64,000 nucleotides of DNA from Tessaracoccus flavus (GCF_001997295.1 NZ_CP019605.1:2666001-2730000), one strand, 5' to 3'. Positions 14,887 to 23,591 are shown, numbered from the stretch's first letter. Program-made: numbers and translations. Notes: generated from the sequence alone by a model not told the origin.

Positions 14887-15363
14887 GTGAACGAGACGCA
14901 GACCGGTGACGGTGTCAAGCGTCTACCCGAGGCTGCCCGCACGTACCGGATGATCCAGGCGGTTACCGTCGCCGGCATTCTCACTGCCGTGGCCTGTGCT
15001 GCGGTCGTCCTCCTGCGCCTGCCCGTTCCCTTGCCGTTCGTCGTCGCCGTCGGAGCGCTCTTTCTCACCGTAGACCTCGTGTTCATCCCCCTGCGGCACC
15101 ACTGGTTCCGCTACCGCGTCAGCGAGGACGAGTACTTCGTCAGCCGGGGCCGGTTCCTCCTCACCACGGTCACGGTGGCCGTGCCCCAGATCCTCCACGC
15201 CGAGGTGATCCAGGGCCCCGTGCTCCGCCAGTTCGGCCTCGCAACGGTGCGGGTCAAGATGGTGGTGGGCGACCATGAGCTGGGCCCAGTGACCACGCAG
15301 GAGGCGGACGCGATCCGCCGCACGATCCTCAGTGGCTCCGGCCGCACGGTGGACGAGTCATGA
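14887..15363 (+). CDS. Bacterial PH-domain membrane protein (YdbS-like)
   Basis: The 158-residue protein has two membrane segments (about residues 25-48 and 52-70) followed by a bacterial pleckstrin-homology (DUF304) domain beginning HHWFRYRVSEDEYFVSRG. The GTG start has GGAGG 9 bp upstream. Its end overlaps the next gene by 4 bp. YdbS/YdbT pairs occur next to each other in many Gram-positives and in Bacillus are associated with resistance to a membrane-active peptide; whether that holds here is an inference. It is the first gene of a tightly coupled five-gene operon with an ABC exporter. Confidence 0.85.
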   Translation: MNETQTGDGVKRLPEAARTYRMIQAVTVAGILTAVACAAVVLLRLPVPLPFVVAVGALFLTVDLVFIPLRHHWFRYRVSEDEYFVSRGRFLLTTVTVAVPQILHAEVIQGPVLRQFGLATVRVKMVVGDHELGPVTTQEADAIRRTILSGSGRTVDES

Positions 15364-16811
15364 CGCAGTGGTTCAGAAACTCGCGGCGAGCGGTCGCGGC
15401 CGAGTACCTCGGCGCGCTGCCGAACCTCGCCTTGGCCATAGTCGGGCTCGTCGTGGTCGAGACGACGCCCGGCACGGGACTGAGCGAGGTCCTTCGGGTG
15501 GCGGGCTGGCTGTACCTCGCGGTTCTCGTCCTGGAGCCCCCAGTCGGCTACTGGGGCAACCGGTTCTTGATGACCCCCGCCGCGCTCGTCCACGACCGCG
15601 GCATCATCCACAAGACCGTGCGCTCGATCCCCTGGGATTCGATCACCGGATTCGACGTGGACACGCCCTGGGCCCACCGACTCCTGGGCGTGCACAAGGT
15701 AACCATCGCGCAAGCGGGTGGAGAGGAGACCCGCGTCGCACTGCGAGGCCTCGACCCGCAACTCGTCGACGCGCTGCGGGCACGGCTTGCCGACACTGCC
15801 AGACCGACCATCGCAGACGGGGAACGCCCCACCGACCCCACGCCGTCCCCGGCGGGGACGATCGTCCACCGCGCCGGCAAGGGTTCCTTGGCCGTGATGT
15901 CGGTGGCCCACGGACAGATCGTCGTCGTTGGTCTGGCGCTCCTCCTCTCGGCTTGGGAGTTGGCCGATCAGCTCGGCCTGACGGGCGCAGTTGGCCCGCT
16001 CGTCAGCGACCTACCGCTCGTGACGCGGGTGGCCGTCGGCCTGGTGGTGGGGCTCTCCGGAGGTCTGTTGATCACCCTCGCCCGCTACCACGACTTCCGC
16101 GTGGAGAGCCTCCCCGATGGCCAGCTGCTGACCTCCTACGGCTGGTTCGCGCGCCGGGAACGCCGGTTCGACGCCGACGCCGTCCAGGGCCTGATCGTGC
16201 ACCGAAACATCGTCGAACTGCTCCTGGGGCGGGCTCGGCTCGGCGTCCTCACCCGCGACTCCGGGGCACGCCTGGCCAGCAACACGGTGATCCCCTCGGC
16301 TCCTCTGGCCACCGTCGAGAGAGTCGCAGGTGAGCACTTCGGCCACCTCTCGCCCGCGCCGTCCAGAGTTCGGGACGACCACCGGGCCGCCCGGGCGCTG
16401 GGGTGGGCCGTGGGGCTCGTCTCCCCCGCCGTCGGCCTAGGTCTCGCCGCCGAGTGGGTCGGCCTTCCCCTGTGGTCCGCCCTGCTCATCGCGGCGAGCG
16501 CCTGGCTGCTGCTGTCGGTGGCCGCAAAGGCCGCCGTGACCCAGTTCGCCTGGGACCCGTCGCGGAGGGCGATCCACGTCACGACGCAGTTCACACATGT
16601 CCGGGAGACAACCCTCAGGGCAAGCGCCGTCCACGGTCTCGGCAGTACCGCGTGGAGGTCGGCTCCACACCGCCTGTGGGCTGCGTGGCTGGGGGTCTAC
16701 GCGGGCGGCCCGCGGCGCTACGTCTCCCTCCGGACCCCTTTCGCTGACCTCGCCGCCGTGGCCAGCGCAATTGCCACCCACCGCTCCCCTCTCACAGAAA
16801 GCACGCCATGA
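15360..16811 (+). CDS. Bacterial PH-domain membrane protein (YdbT-like)
   Basis: The 483-residue protein has several membrane-segment pairs alternating with up to three DUF304/PH domains. The first has NRFLMTPAALVHDRGIIHKT, the second HDFRVESLPDGQLLTSYGWF, and the last lies near residue 400-475. This matches YdbT in layout. It overlaps both neighbours by 4 bp. It may form a membrane complex with the YdbS-like protein and support export or protection with the ABC pair downstream. Confidence 0.85.
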   Translation: MTQWFRNSRRAVAAEYLGALPNLALAIVGLVVVETTPGTGLSEVLRVAGWLYLAVLVLEPPVGYWGNRFLMTPAALVHDRGIIHKTVRSIPWDSITGFDVDTPWAHRLLGVHKVTIAQAGGEETRVALRGLDPQLVDALRARLADTARPTIADGERPTDPTPSPAGTIVHRAGKGSLAVMSVAHGQIVVVGLALLLSAWELADQLGLTGAVGPLVSDLPLVTRVAVGLVVGLSGGLLITLARYHDFRVESLPDGQLLTSYGWFARRERRFDADAVQGLIVHRNIVELLLGRARLGVLTRDSGARLASNTVIPSAPLATVERVAGEHFGHLSPAPSRVRDDHRAARALGWAVGLVSPAVGLGLAAEWVGLPLWSALLIAASAWLLLSVAAKAAVTQFAWDPSRRAIHVTTQFTHVRETTLRASAVHGLGSTAWRSAPHRLWAAWLGVYAGGPRRYVSLRTPFADLAAVASAIATHRSPLTESTP

Positions 16812-17710
16812 TCGAGACCACCTCCGTGTCCAAGCGCCTCGGCGCGAAGCAGGTCCTCCACGACGTGTCACTCCAGGCACGCGACGGCCACGTCACCGGC
16901 TTCGTCGGCCCCAACGGCGCCGGCAAGACGACGCTGATGAAGATCATCGCGGGCCTCCTCCCCGCAGACTCGGGCACGGCGCTGATCGACGGCGTGCCTT
17001 TCACGCAGGCAGCGGTCCCGGGCCGCGCCCTCGGCGTCTACATGAGCGGCGAGTGGCTGCCCACCCGGCGCTCCGGCAGCGACCACCTCCGCTTCGTCTG
17101 CGACACCCAGTCGATTCCCGCCGCGCGGGTGCGGCCGATGCTGGAGACGGTTGGGCTCTGGGGCGTCCACGACAGGGCGATCGGCACCTATTCGCTCGGC
17201 ATGCGACAGAGGCTGGGTATCGCCGCGGCTCTGATCGGGGATCCGGTCAACATCATGCTCGACGAGCCGGTCAACGGTCTCGACCCGGGCGGTGTCATCT
17301 GGCTGCGCGAGTTGTTGAAGGAACAGGCCGCCCATGGCAAGGCCGTCCTCCTGTCGTCACACCTGATGTCCGAGCTCGAATTGGTGGCCGACCGGGTGGT
17401 CATGCTCCACGAGGGCCAGGTGGTCCGGGCCGGCACGTTGGCCGAGCTCTCCACGCGCGAGAACCGCCCTGAGGTCTACATCGCCTCGACCGAACTGGCA
17501 GCCGTCCTCGAACTGCTGCACCGGCAGGGCCTGGATACCCGGCCCGAGGGCGACGGCGCACTGGTCGCCGGCGCCGACCCGGAGCAGGTCGGCCGCATCG
17601 TCTTCGGGGCCGGGCTGACGCTCTCCCACCTCGCCCCCAACGTCCACTCGCTCGAGGACCTGTTCCTCTCGTCCACCAGCACCTCGCAGAAGCAGGAGTC
17701 CGCGGCATGA
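16808..17710 (+). CDS. ABC transporter ATP-binding protein (ABC-2 type)
   Basis: The 300-residue ATPase has Walker A GPNGAGKTT, signature YSLGMRQRLGIAAAL, Walker B VNIMLDEPVNGLDP and switch LSSHLMSE. The form LGMRQRLGIA with LDEPVNGLDP is typical of drug- or lantibiotic-type exporters. Residues 215-300 are a C-terminal accessory domain. It pairs with the permease that follows with a 4-bp overlap. Confidence 0.95.
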   Translation: MIETTSVSKRLGAKQVLHDVSLQARDGHVTGFVGPNGAGKTTLMKIIAGLLPADSGTALIDGVPFTQAAVPGRALGVYMSGEWLPTRRSGSDHLRFVCDTQSIPAARVRPMLETVGLWGVHDRAIGTYSLGMRQRLGIAAALIGDPVNIMLDEPVNGLDPGGVIWLRELLKEQAAHGKAVLLSSHLMSELELVADRVVMLHEGQVVRAGTLAELSTRENRPEVYIASTELAAVLELLHRQGLDTRPEGDGALVAGADPEQVGRIVFGAGLTLSHLAPNVHSLEDLFLSSTSTSQKQESAA

Positions 17711-18528
17711 ACCAGAACCCAGTCCAGGTGCGGAGCCACCAACGGTTCTCCACCGTCGTCAGGGCGGAACTCCGACGCCATCTGTCGTCGCGGCGCCACC
17801 TCGTCCGGCTGGCGCTCATCGCCGCCGCAGGCCTGCTCGCCGGCATGGGAGCTCTCGCCTTCGTGGCCTCGTTCGATCCCGAGGGCGCTGCCGCCACCGG
17901 CGGGTCTGTCCCCACCGCCATGGAGACCGCCGGCGGAGTCGTCGCCATCCTGCTGGGCCTGAGCGCCCTCGGTGCGGCGGCGGCGGAGACCTCCGACGGC
18001 ACCGTCTTGAGCTCCCTGCTCCTCGTGCCCGACCGTCGTCGGCTCCTCGCCGCCCGCGCGGTCGCCCCCATGGTGATCGGGGAGGTCACTGCTCTCACCG
18101 CCGCTGGCGCGGTGCTCGCCGGAGGGTTGGCGATGTCAGGCGGGTCACGGATCGACCTGGGCGTTGTAGCGCTGTCTCTCCTCGCGATCGCCGTGGCCGC
18201 GCCTCTCACGGCTCTCCTCGGATTTCTCACCGGGACCCTCGTGCGTCGTGGGGCGCCCGCGATGGCTATTGCGATGTTCGCGCTGCTCGTCCTGCCCCTC
18301 GCCGTAGGTGCAGCGCAACTCGCCGCTCCCCCGGCTCTCGGCCCCGCTCTCGGCTACGCGCTGCAGGCCACTCCCGGCGTAGCAGTGCTGCAGTCGCTCA
18401 GCGTGTCGGCCGCCAACCAGGGCCCTGTGCCCGTTGCGCTGACCGGCCTGGCCGTGCTGGCCGGGTGGGTCGCGATCGTCGCCGTCGGAGCCAGCGTCCA
18501 GTTCCGCCGTGAAGGCCAGACCGCCTGA
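17707..18528 (+). CDS. ABC-2 type permease
   Basis: The 273-residue membrane protein has six predicted segments after an N-terminal VVRAELRRHLSSRRHLVRLA amphipathic start. The layout is that of ABC-2 exporters. It follows the ATPase with a 4-bp overlap and is followed by a small membrane protein. The substrate is unknown; a membrane-active peptide or lipid-like compound would fit the PH-domain partners. Confidence 0.92.
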   Translation: MNQNPVQVRSHQRFSTVVRAELRRHLSSRRHLVRLALIAAAGLLAGMGALAFVASFDPEGAAATGGSVPTAMETAGGVVAILLGLSALGAAAAETSDGTVLSSLLLVPDRRRLLAARAVAPMVIGEVTALTAAGAVLAGGLAMSGGSRIDLGVVALSLLAIAVAAPLTALLGFLTGTLVRRGAPAMAIAMFALLVLPLAVGAAQLAAPPALGPALGYALQATPGVAVLQSLSVSAANQGPVPVALTGLAVLAGWVAIVAVGASVQFRREGQTA

Positions 18529-18554
18529 TGTCGTCAACAGTGAAAGGTAACCCC

Positions 18555-18743
18555 ATGAACCGCACCTCTTCCATCGCCCTCGGACTCGTTCTCCTGGCCG
18601 TCGGCGTCGCGCTTCTCGTCTACCGGACCCAGGGTGGCGCGGACCTGGGGGAACCAATGCCCGTGGTGATCACCATCCTCGCGGTGGTCGCTCTCCTCGG
18701 CGCTTTCGGCACCCTGGGGAAGGCCTTCAAGCGCGGCGTGTAG
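18555..18743 (+). CDS. Small two-helix membrane protein
   Basis: The 62-residue protein has two hydrophobic segments (SIALGLVLLAVGVALLV and VITILAVVALLGAF) and a basic C-terminal KAFKRGV. ATG 18555 was chosen because AAAGG precedes it; an ATG at 18528 overlapping the permease stop would add nine residues. It is the last gene of the PH/ABC operon and may be a small accessory subunit. No family is recognised. Confidence 0.7.
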   Translation: MNRTSSIALGLVLLAVGVALLVYRTQGGADLGEPMPVVITILAVVALLGAFGTLGKAFKRGV

Positions 18744-18828
18744 CTGCCTGCCGCGACTGGGGCGGGCCGGTCCAGGACGCCAATACGTGGGGCCTAGCAT
18801 CGAATCAACGATGCAAAGGACGTGACCC

Positions 18829-19167
18829 ATGATCATTGCGACACCGATCGACCCCGAAGGTCGGTCCGCCCACAGTTGGGGCAAGGCTCAGTGGATCGGC
18901 GTGGCCGACGTGCGCGACGGCTCCGTTGCTGATTGGACGGTGCACGAAGTGCGATGGGACGAGTCCCACGATGCGGGAACGCACGGGTCCCATCACGCGA
19001 GGGTCGTGCGGTTCCTCAAGGAGCAGCAGATCGAGGCCGTCGTCGTTGATCACGTCGGCGATGGCATGGCCCGGACGCTGCACACGATGGGCATACCCAC
19101 CCTGCAGTCCTCCCCGGGCTACGCCCAGGCCTCGGTTCTCGCCGCGTTGAGGGGTCACCACCTCTGA
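18829..19167 (+). CDS. NifX/NifB-type dinitrogenase iron-molybdenum cofactor domain protein
   Basis: The 112-residue cytoplasmic protein starts MIIATPIDPEGRSAHSWGKA, which together with the central VVRFLKEQQIEAVVVDHVGDGM and the MGIPTLQSSPG end matches the RNase-H-like fold of NifX/MTH1175-type proteins. No nitrogenase genes are nearby, so a general metal-cluster or redox role is more likely. The ribosome-binding site is AAAGGA. The gene is convergent with gluconokinase across a hairpin repeat. Confidence 0.85.
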   Translation: MIIATPIDPEGRSAHSWGKAQWIGVADVRDGSVADWTVHEVRWDESHDAGTHGSHHARVVRFLKEQQIEAVVVDHVGDGMARTLHTMGIPTLQSSPGYAQASVLAALRGHHL

Positions 19168-19187
19168 GGTGAGCCGCGGCAGTTGAG

Positions 19188-19252
19188 TTCGTCCTGAAGA
19201 AATGCGGTGCCAGCGCCTATGCAGGCGTCGGAGGACGTTTTCTCAGGGTGAA
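19188..19252. repeat. TTCRCCCTGA hairpin repeat, copy 2
   Basis: The arms TTCGTCCTGAAGAA (19188-19201) and TTTTCTCAGGGTGAA (19238-19252) match copy 1 at 9340-9404; the loops differ. It lies between convergent genes and can end both transcripts. The gluconokinase TGA stop (19243-19245) is inside the right arm. Confidence 0.7.
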
Positions 19253-19794
19253 TCGATGTGGAAGCGGTCCTCGACCGCACGCACGGCGTCTGCGACCACA
19301 TCGTCAGGGTTCCCGACGTTGAGGACCAGGATGCCGCTCTCGTCGTCGTCCAGATGCTCGAGCGTGTCGAGCTGCGATTCCAGCATGTCGCTCTTCATGT
19401 AGTGACCGGATCGATTCTCCAACCGGGAGTGGTTGACCTCCTCCGGTAGCACCACGTGAACGAAGAAGACCACACCGTCCGCCTCGCGCAGCACGTCACG
19501 ATAGACCTCCCGCAGCGCCGAGCACGCCACCACCGTTGAACGTCCCTCCGCCGCCTTGTCCGTCATCCAGTCCCGGATCGACCGAAGCCACGGCCAGCGG
19601 TCCTCGTCAGTCAACGGATGGCCCGCGGCCATCTTGTCGATATTCGCCTGGGAGTGGAACAGGTCCCCCTCCGCGAACACAAGCCCGAAATGCTCCGCCA
19701 AGCCTTCCCCGACCGTCGATTTCCCGGTCCCCGTCACACCCATCACGATGAGATGGACGGGGCTCTGACGGGCCGGGTCGCTGTGCACATCCAT
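19243..19794 (-). CDS. gntK: Gluconokinase
   Basis: A 183-residue enzyme that phosphorylates D-gluconate to 6-phosphogluconate. The P-loop is MGVTGTGKST, and the family motifs FAEGDLFHSQANIDKMAAGHPLTDEDRWPWL (split as EGDLFH and GHPLTDEDRWPW) and VVACSALREVYRDVLR are all present. The length is normal. It stands alone, divergent from the MshA-MshB gene with a 73-bp shared promoter region. Its 3' end lies inside a hairpin repeat. Confidence 0.95.
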   Translation of the reverse strand: MDVHSDPARQSPVHLIVMGVTGTGKSTVGEGLAEHFGLVFAEGDLFHSQANIDKMAAGHPLTDEDRWPWLRSIRDWMTDKAAEGRSTVVACSALREVYRDVLREADGVVFFVHVVLPEEVNHSRLENRSGHYMKSDMLESQLDTLEHLDDDESGILVLNVGNPDDVVADAVRAVEDRFHIDSP

Positions 19795-19867
19795 CCGGCT
19801 AGCCTAGACGCCCTCATCTCGGCCATGGTGAGCTTCCGTCCCTGCGGAGCGTGTACCGTCCGGTGTC

Positions 19868-21796
19868 ATGCGCGTCGCCTTCATCTCGCTCCACACCTCC
19901 CCCGCAGAACGGGCCGGCACCGCCGACGCCGGCGGGATGAACGTGCTCATCCGGGCACTCGCGGGAGCGTTGACCCGCAACGGAATCACTGTTGAATTCT
20001 TCACCCGGCGCGCCTCAGCCGACACCCCTGACACGGTCACTCTCGACGACGGCCTGGTGATCCACCACATCAGCGCCGGGCCGCCACGGCCTCTGCCGAA
20101 GAGCGAGATCGATCAGCACATAGACGAGTTCCGCAGCAACCTCGGCTCCCTTGACCGGTTCGACGTCGTGCACTCCCACCACTGGATGTCGGGCGTCGCG
20201 GCGCTCCCCCTCGCCCGCGCAGCCGGGATCCCCCACGTGATGACCTTCCATTCCGTCGCGGCGCATCCCAACTCACCGCTGCGCGATGGGGAACCCGCCG
20301 AGTCGCCCGCGCGCCTCGACGGTGAGGTGATGTGCGCCACGCAGTCGACGCTGGTGCTCGCCGTCTCGCGGCACGAGGCCGCCGTCGTCATCGGACGGTG
20401 CCAGGCCGACCCGGAGCGGGTCGCGATCGTCCGGCCGGGCGTTGACATCGACCTGTTCCACCCTGCCGAGCCGGGATCGACGTGGACGCCGCATCCGGAC
20501 GTCGAGCCCGGTTATCTCCTCTTCGCGGCGCGGCTCCAGCCGCTGAAAGCGCCCGACCTCGCCATCCGGGCGCTGGGGCTGCTGCCCGACGACGAGCGGC
20601 GCGACCTTGTCGTCGCCGGCCAGGCGTCGGCCGACTTCGCCGACTATGAAGCAGAGCTGCACCGCCTCGTCGACGACCTGGGTCTCTCGGATCGAGTGAC
20701 GTTCCTGCCCGGTCAGGACCGGGCCGACTTCGCGCAGCTGCTGCGCCACGCGTCGATCCTCCTGGTGCCGTCGTACTCGGAGACCTTCGGCCTCGTGGCG
20801 CTCGAGGCCTCCGCGTCCGGCATCCCAACGCTCGCGGCCGCGGCCGGCGGGCTGACCGAGGCGATCTGCAATACCCACACTGGCCTGCTGGTCCCCACCC
20901 ACGAGCCGGCCGATTGGGCAGCTGCCCTTGGTGAACTGCTGCGCGATCCCGACAGAAGCGCCGCCCTGGGCCGAACCGGGCGGCAGCGAGCAGAGTCGAT
21001 GACGTGGGATCACGTCGCCGAGCAGACCGTGGCCGCGTACCGCCGGGCGATCGCGTCGGGACCGGTCGGGCACGTGTGCTTCGTCCACGCCCATCCCGAC
21101 GACGAGACGCTCGCGTCGGGCGCCCTGATCGCCCACCTGATCGACGAGGGTCTGCACGTCTCCGTGCTGACCGCGACCCGGGGTGAGATGGGCGGAGTGG
21201 CACCTGGCCCGCTGACCCACCTCGCAGGCACCCCTGAGCTCGAACGTCGTCGCGAAGCTGAGCTCGCCGGTGCGCTCGACTCGCTCGGTGTCAGCAGCCA
21301 CGCCTACCTCGGCATGGCGCCGGCACGGGTGGGCTCAGAACCACGCCGATATCTCGACTCCGGCATGCAGTGGCTGGAGAGCGGCCTGGCCGGTCCGGCC
21401 GACGACGTCGCCGAGGACGCCCTGACTTCGGCCGACGAGGCCGAGATAGTCGCCGACCTGGTGGCGTACCTGCGACGGGTCGGCGCCAACCTGGTCGTCA
21501 GCTACGACGACGACGGGGGCTACGGGCACCCCGACCACGTCGCCATGCACCACGCGAGCAAGGCCGCCGCAGCGGAACTGGGGCTGCCGTTCGCTGCGCT
21601 CACCCCGGACCGCGACAACGCCGACCGGTGGTTCGACCTCGATGGCTATCTGCCCCGCGTGGCCGAAGCCCTCCGACACCACCGCACGCAGCTCACGGTC
21701 CACGACGACGGCGCCACCATTACGCACAGCGGCGGCCAGGTGGAGGCGATCCGCACCTCCGTCGGCCTGAAGGGCACCTTCCCCCACCTCCCCTAG
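19868..21796 (+). CDS. Fusion of mycothiol glycosyltransferase (MshA-like) and deacetylase (MshB-like)
   Basis: The 642-residue protein combines two steps of mycothiol synthesis. Residues 1 to about 390 are a GT4 glycosyltransferase with the MshA hallmarks GTADAGGMNVLIRALA, HSHHWMSG, RLQPLKAPDLAIRAL and SETFGLVALEASASGIP. MshA makes GlcNAc-inositol-phosphate. Residues about 400-642 are a PIG-L deacetylase with HAHPDDET (near residue 407), RRYLDSGM and GYGHPDH, matching MshB, which removes acetyl from GlcNAc-inositol. Zinc ligands are intact. The two enzymes are separate in mycobacteria. There is no Shine-Dalgarno sequence, so a leaderless start is plausible. A phosphatase gene follows 73 bp downstream. 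Confidence 0.9.
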   Translation: MRVAFISLHTSPAERAGTADAGGMNVLIRALAGALTRNGITVEFFTRRASADTPDTVTLDDGLVIHHISAGPPRPLPKSEIDQHIDEFRSNLGSLDRFDVVHSHHWMSGVAALPLARAAGIPHVMTFHSVAAHPNSPLRDGEPAESPARLDGEVMCATQSTLVLAVSRHEAAVVIGRCQADPERVAIVRPGVDIDLFHPAEPGSTWTPHPDVEPGYLLFAARLQPLKAPDLAIRALGLLPDDERRDLVVAGQASADFADYEAELHRLVDDLGLSDRVTFLPGQDRADFAQLLRHASILLVPSYSETFGLVALEASASGIPTLAAAAGGLTEAICNTHTGLLVPTHEPADWAAALGELLRDPDRSAALGRTGRQRAESMTWDHVAEQTVAAYRRAIASGPVGHVCFVHAHPDDETLASGALIAHLIDEGLHVSVLTATRGEMGGVAPGPLTHLAGTPELERRREAELAGALDSLGVSSHAYLGMAPARVGSEPRRYLDSGMQWLESGLAGPADDVAEDALTSADEAEIVADLVAYLRRVGANLVVSYDDDGGYGHPDHVAMHHASKAAAAELGLPFAALTPDRDNADRWFDLDGYLPRVAEALRHHRTQLTVHDDGATITHSGGQVEAIRTSVGLKGTFPHLP

Positions 21797-21869
21797 TCAG
21801 CGCGCGGTCCCCGTCCTTCCTCGTGGATCCGGGAGCGGGCCTGTCCGGGAGCCCAGGTATGGTGCTTCC

Positions 21870-22469
21870 ATGCGCCTCATCCTCATTCGCCACGGCGAAA
21901 CCGCCAGCAACGTTGCCCGTGCACTCGACACCGCACACCCCGGTGCCCCGCTGAACGAGACCGGGCTGGCGCAGGCGGAGGCCCTCGTCCGGGCGCTAGC
22001 GCACGAGCAGATCGACGCCCTGTACGCGTCGACGCTGACCCGGGCGCAGCAGACCGCCGCGCCGCTCGCCGCCGCGCGCGGACTGGAGGCAGTCATCCTA
22101 GAGGGCATTCACGAGATCGCGGCTGGCGTCGAAGAGATGAACACCGACTGGACCGCCTACGTCGACATGCTCAATTCGTGGGCCCCGGACAACCTGGACG
22201 TCGGCCTCGAGGGAGGCGAGACGGCGCGCGAGTTCCTGACGAGGTTCACCAACGCTGTCACGTCGATCGAGCGCCACGGACACGACAACGTCGCCCTCGT
22301 CAGCCACGGGGCCGCGCTGCGCGTCTGGTCGATCTCCCAGGATCCCGACTTCGGCGCCCACAACGCCCCGCCGCTGCGCAACACCCAGTGGATCGTCCTC
22401 AACGGCACCAGCTCCGAGGGCTGGGAGATCGAGCGCTGGGGCGATTTCCAGCGCGAACTGGCCAGCTGA
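21870..22469 (+). CDS. Histidine phosphatase family protein
   Basis: The 199-residue phosphatase of the phosphoglycerate-mutase-like fold has the phospho-histidine motif LIRHGETASN at residues 4-13 and a second histidine in VALVSHGAALRVW. LNETGLAQAEAL is typical of the broad-specificity branch rather than the glycolytic mutase. It follows the MshA-MshB fusion in the same direction. The pathway needs a phosphatase between these two steps, and its gene is still not assigned in well-studied species, so this enzyme is a candidate by context only. Confidence 0.92.
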   Translation: MRLILIRHGETASNVARALDTAHPGAPLNETGLAQAEALVRALAHEQIDALYASTLTRAQQTAAPLAAARGLEAVILEGIHEIAAGVEEMNTDWTAYVDMLNSWAPDNLDVGLEGGETAREFLTRFTNAVTSIERHGHDNVALVSHGAALRVWSISQDPDFGAHNAPPLRNTQWIVLNGTSSEGWEIERWGDFQRELAS

Positions 22470-22513
22470 GACTCTCACCTGCCTTCCGGGGGCCGCCTTC
22501 ACGAACCCCGTCT

Positions 22514-22523
22514 TGTTAGGACA
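22514..22523 (-). promoter_or_regulatory. IolR-like motif over the IolE-like promoter
   Basis: The complement reads TGTCCTAACA, which fits the KGWCHTRACA pattern that I recall for the Corynebacterium glutamicum GntR-type regulator IolR. It overlaps a possible -10 (CATAAT, 22522-22527). A GntR/UTRA regulator is encoded at 25152-25916. The motif is short and could occur by chance. Confidence 0.4.
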
Positions 22524-22572
22524 TAATGGTGCACACTGCCGCGCCGCTGCGGCCTGAGTGAGGAGACTTGTT

Positions 22573-23433
22573 ATGAAGATCGCCGGAGCCCCGATCTGCT
22601 GGGGCGTGTGCGAGGTGCCCGGTTGGGGATACCAGATGGCGCCGGAACGCGTGCTGACCGAGATGCGTGAGATCGGCCTGACCGCCACCGAGTTCGGCCC
22701 CCAGGGCTGGCTGCCGGTCGATGCCGAGGAGCGCGCCGCCGTCGTCCGCGAGTACGGGCTCAAGCCCGTCGGCTCGTTCTTCCTGGCGGTGATGCACGAC
22801 CCCGACTTCGATCCCATCGGGATGGTCGAGCAGGAACTGCACGCCTTCGAGGTGGCCGGTGGTGAGTTCCTCGTCCTGGCCGCGGATTCGGGCCGTGAAG
22901 GCTACGACGACCGTCCTGTCCTCGACGAGGCCGGCTGGCAGACGCTGTTCACCAACCTCTCGCGCATCCGCGAGGCGTGCGCCGCCAAGGGCGTCACCGC
23001 CACCCTCCACCCGCACTGGGGCACGATGGTGCAGAACGTCGACGAGGTGCGCCGGGTGCTGGACAACTCCACCGTGGGCCTCTGCCTCGATACCGGACAC
23101 CTGTCCGCGGGTGGCGCCGACGTCGTCCAGCTCGTGCGCGACTACGCCGACCGTGTCGACATCGTCCACGCCAAGGACATCCGTAAGGACCTGACCGACA
23201 AGCTGCTGACCGGTGAGCTCAGCTGGAGCGAGGGCATCAAGGCGGGCATGTTCACGCCCATCGGCGACGGCGACATCGACTTCCCGACGATCGTCGGTCT
23301 GCTGAACGAGGCTGGCTTCGACGGCTACTTCGTGCTTGAGCAGGACATCATGCTCGACGAGGAACCCCCCGCCGACGACGGCCCGGTCGCGAACGCTGCG
23401 AAGTCCTTCGCCGCGCTCCAGGCTCTCGCCTGA
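22573..23433 (+). CDS. Sugar phosphate isomerase/epimerase, inosose dehydratase-like (IolE)
   Basis: The 286-residue TIM-barrel protein opens with MKIAGAPICWGVCEVPGWGY, as in IolE. Metal-site motifs HPHWGT, LCLDTGHL, VHAKD and the late VLEQDI are present. IolE dehydrates 2-keto-myo-inositol in inositol catabolism. ATG 22573 has AGGAG 7 bp upstream. An IolC gene and a GntR regulator lie within 2.6 kb, which supports the assignment. Related IolH/IolI-type enzymes cannot be excluded. Confidence 0.88.
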   Translation: MKIAGAPICWGVCEVPGWGYQMAPERVLTEMREIGLTATEFGPQGWLPVDAEERAAVVREYGLKPVGSFFLAVMHDPDFDPIGMVEQELHAFEVAGGEFLVLAADSGREGYDDRPVLDEAGWQTLFTNLSRIREACAAKGVTATLHPHWGTMVQNVDEVRRVLDNSTVGLCLDTGHLSAGGADVVQLVRDYADRVDIVHAKDIRKDLTDKLLTGELSWSEGIKAGMFTPIGDGDIDFPTIVGLLNEAGFDGYFVLEQDIMLDEEPPADDGPVANAAKSFAALQALA

Positions 23434-23445
23434 TCCGTGCCCATC

Positions 23446-23579
23446 GTCCCTGAGCAGGGCCAGCGAGCGCAGCGAGCAGCCCGCCCGTCGTAGGTTACGG
23501 CACGGTTCCCTGCCTCCGCCCCCGGCCACAGGGCGGCGACTACCATCACGGCCGTAACCCTTCGACAAGCTCAGGGAAC
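23446..23579. repeat. CCCTGAGC...GCTCAGGG inverted repeat
   Basis: Left end GTCCCTGAGCAGGGCCAGCG; right end CCCTTCGACAAGCTCAGGGA. The inner GTAGGTTACGGC and GCCGTAACCC also pair. It fills the gap between the IolE-like gene and the holin-like gene, and is one of at least eight copies in the window. Confidence 0.8.
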
Positions 23580-23591
23580 TAGGCTGGACGC

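Noticed and set aside
14743..14890. Short frame MSVTTIIELILRILGI and following
   Set aside because: Begins with coding-like codons but turns into proline/cysteine-rich text, has no ribosome-binding site and no recognised family; at most a remnant.
23446..23579. Insertion sequence bounded by inverted repeats
   Set aside because: There is no transposase frame and no target duplication; the inverted arms are a single short dispersed repeat.
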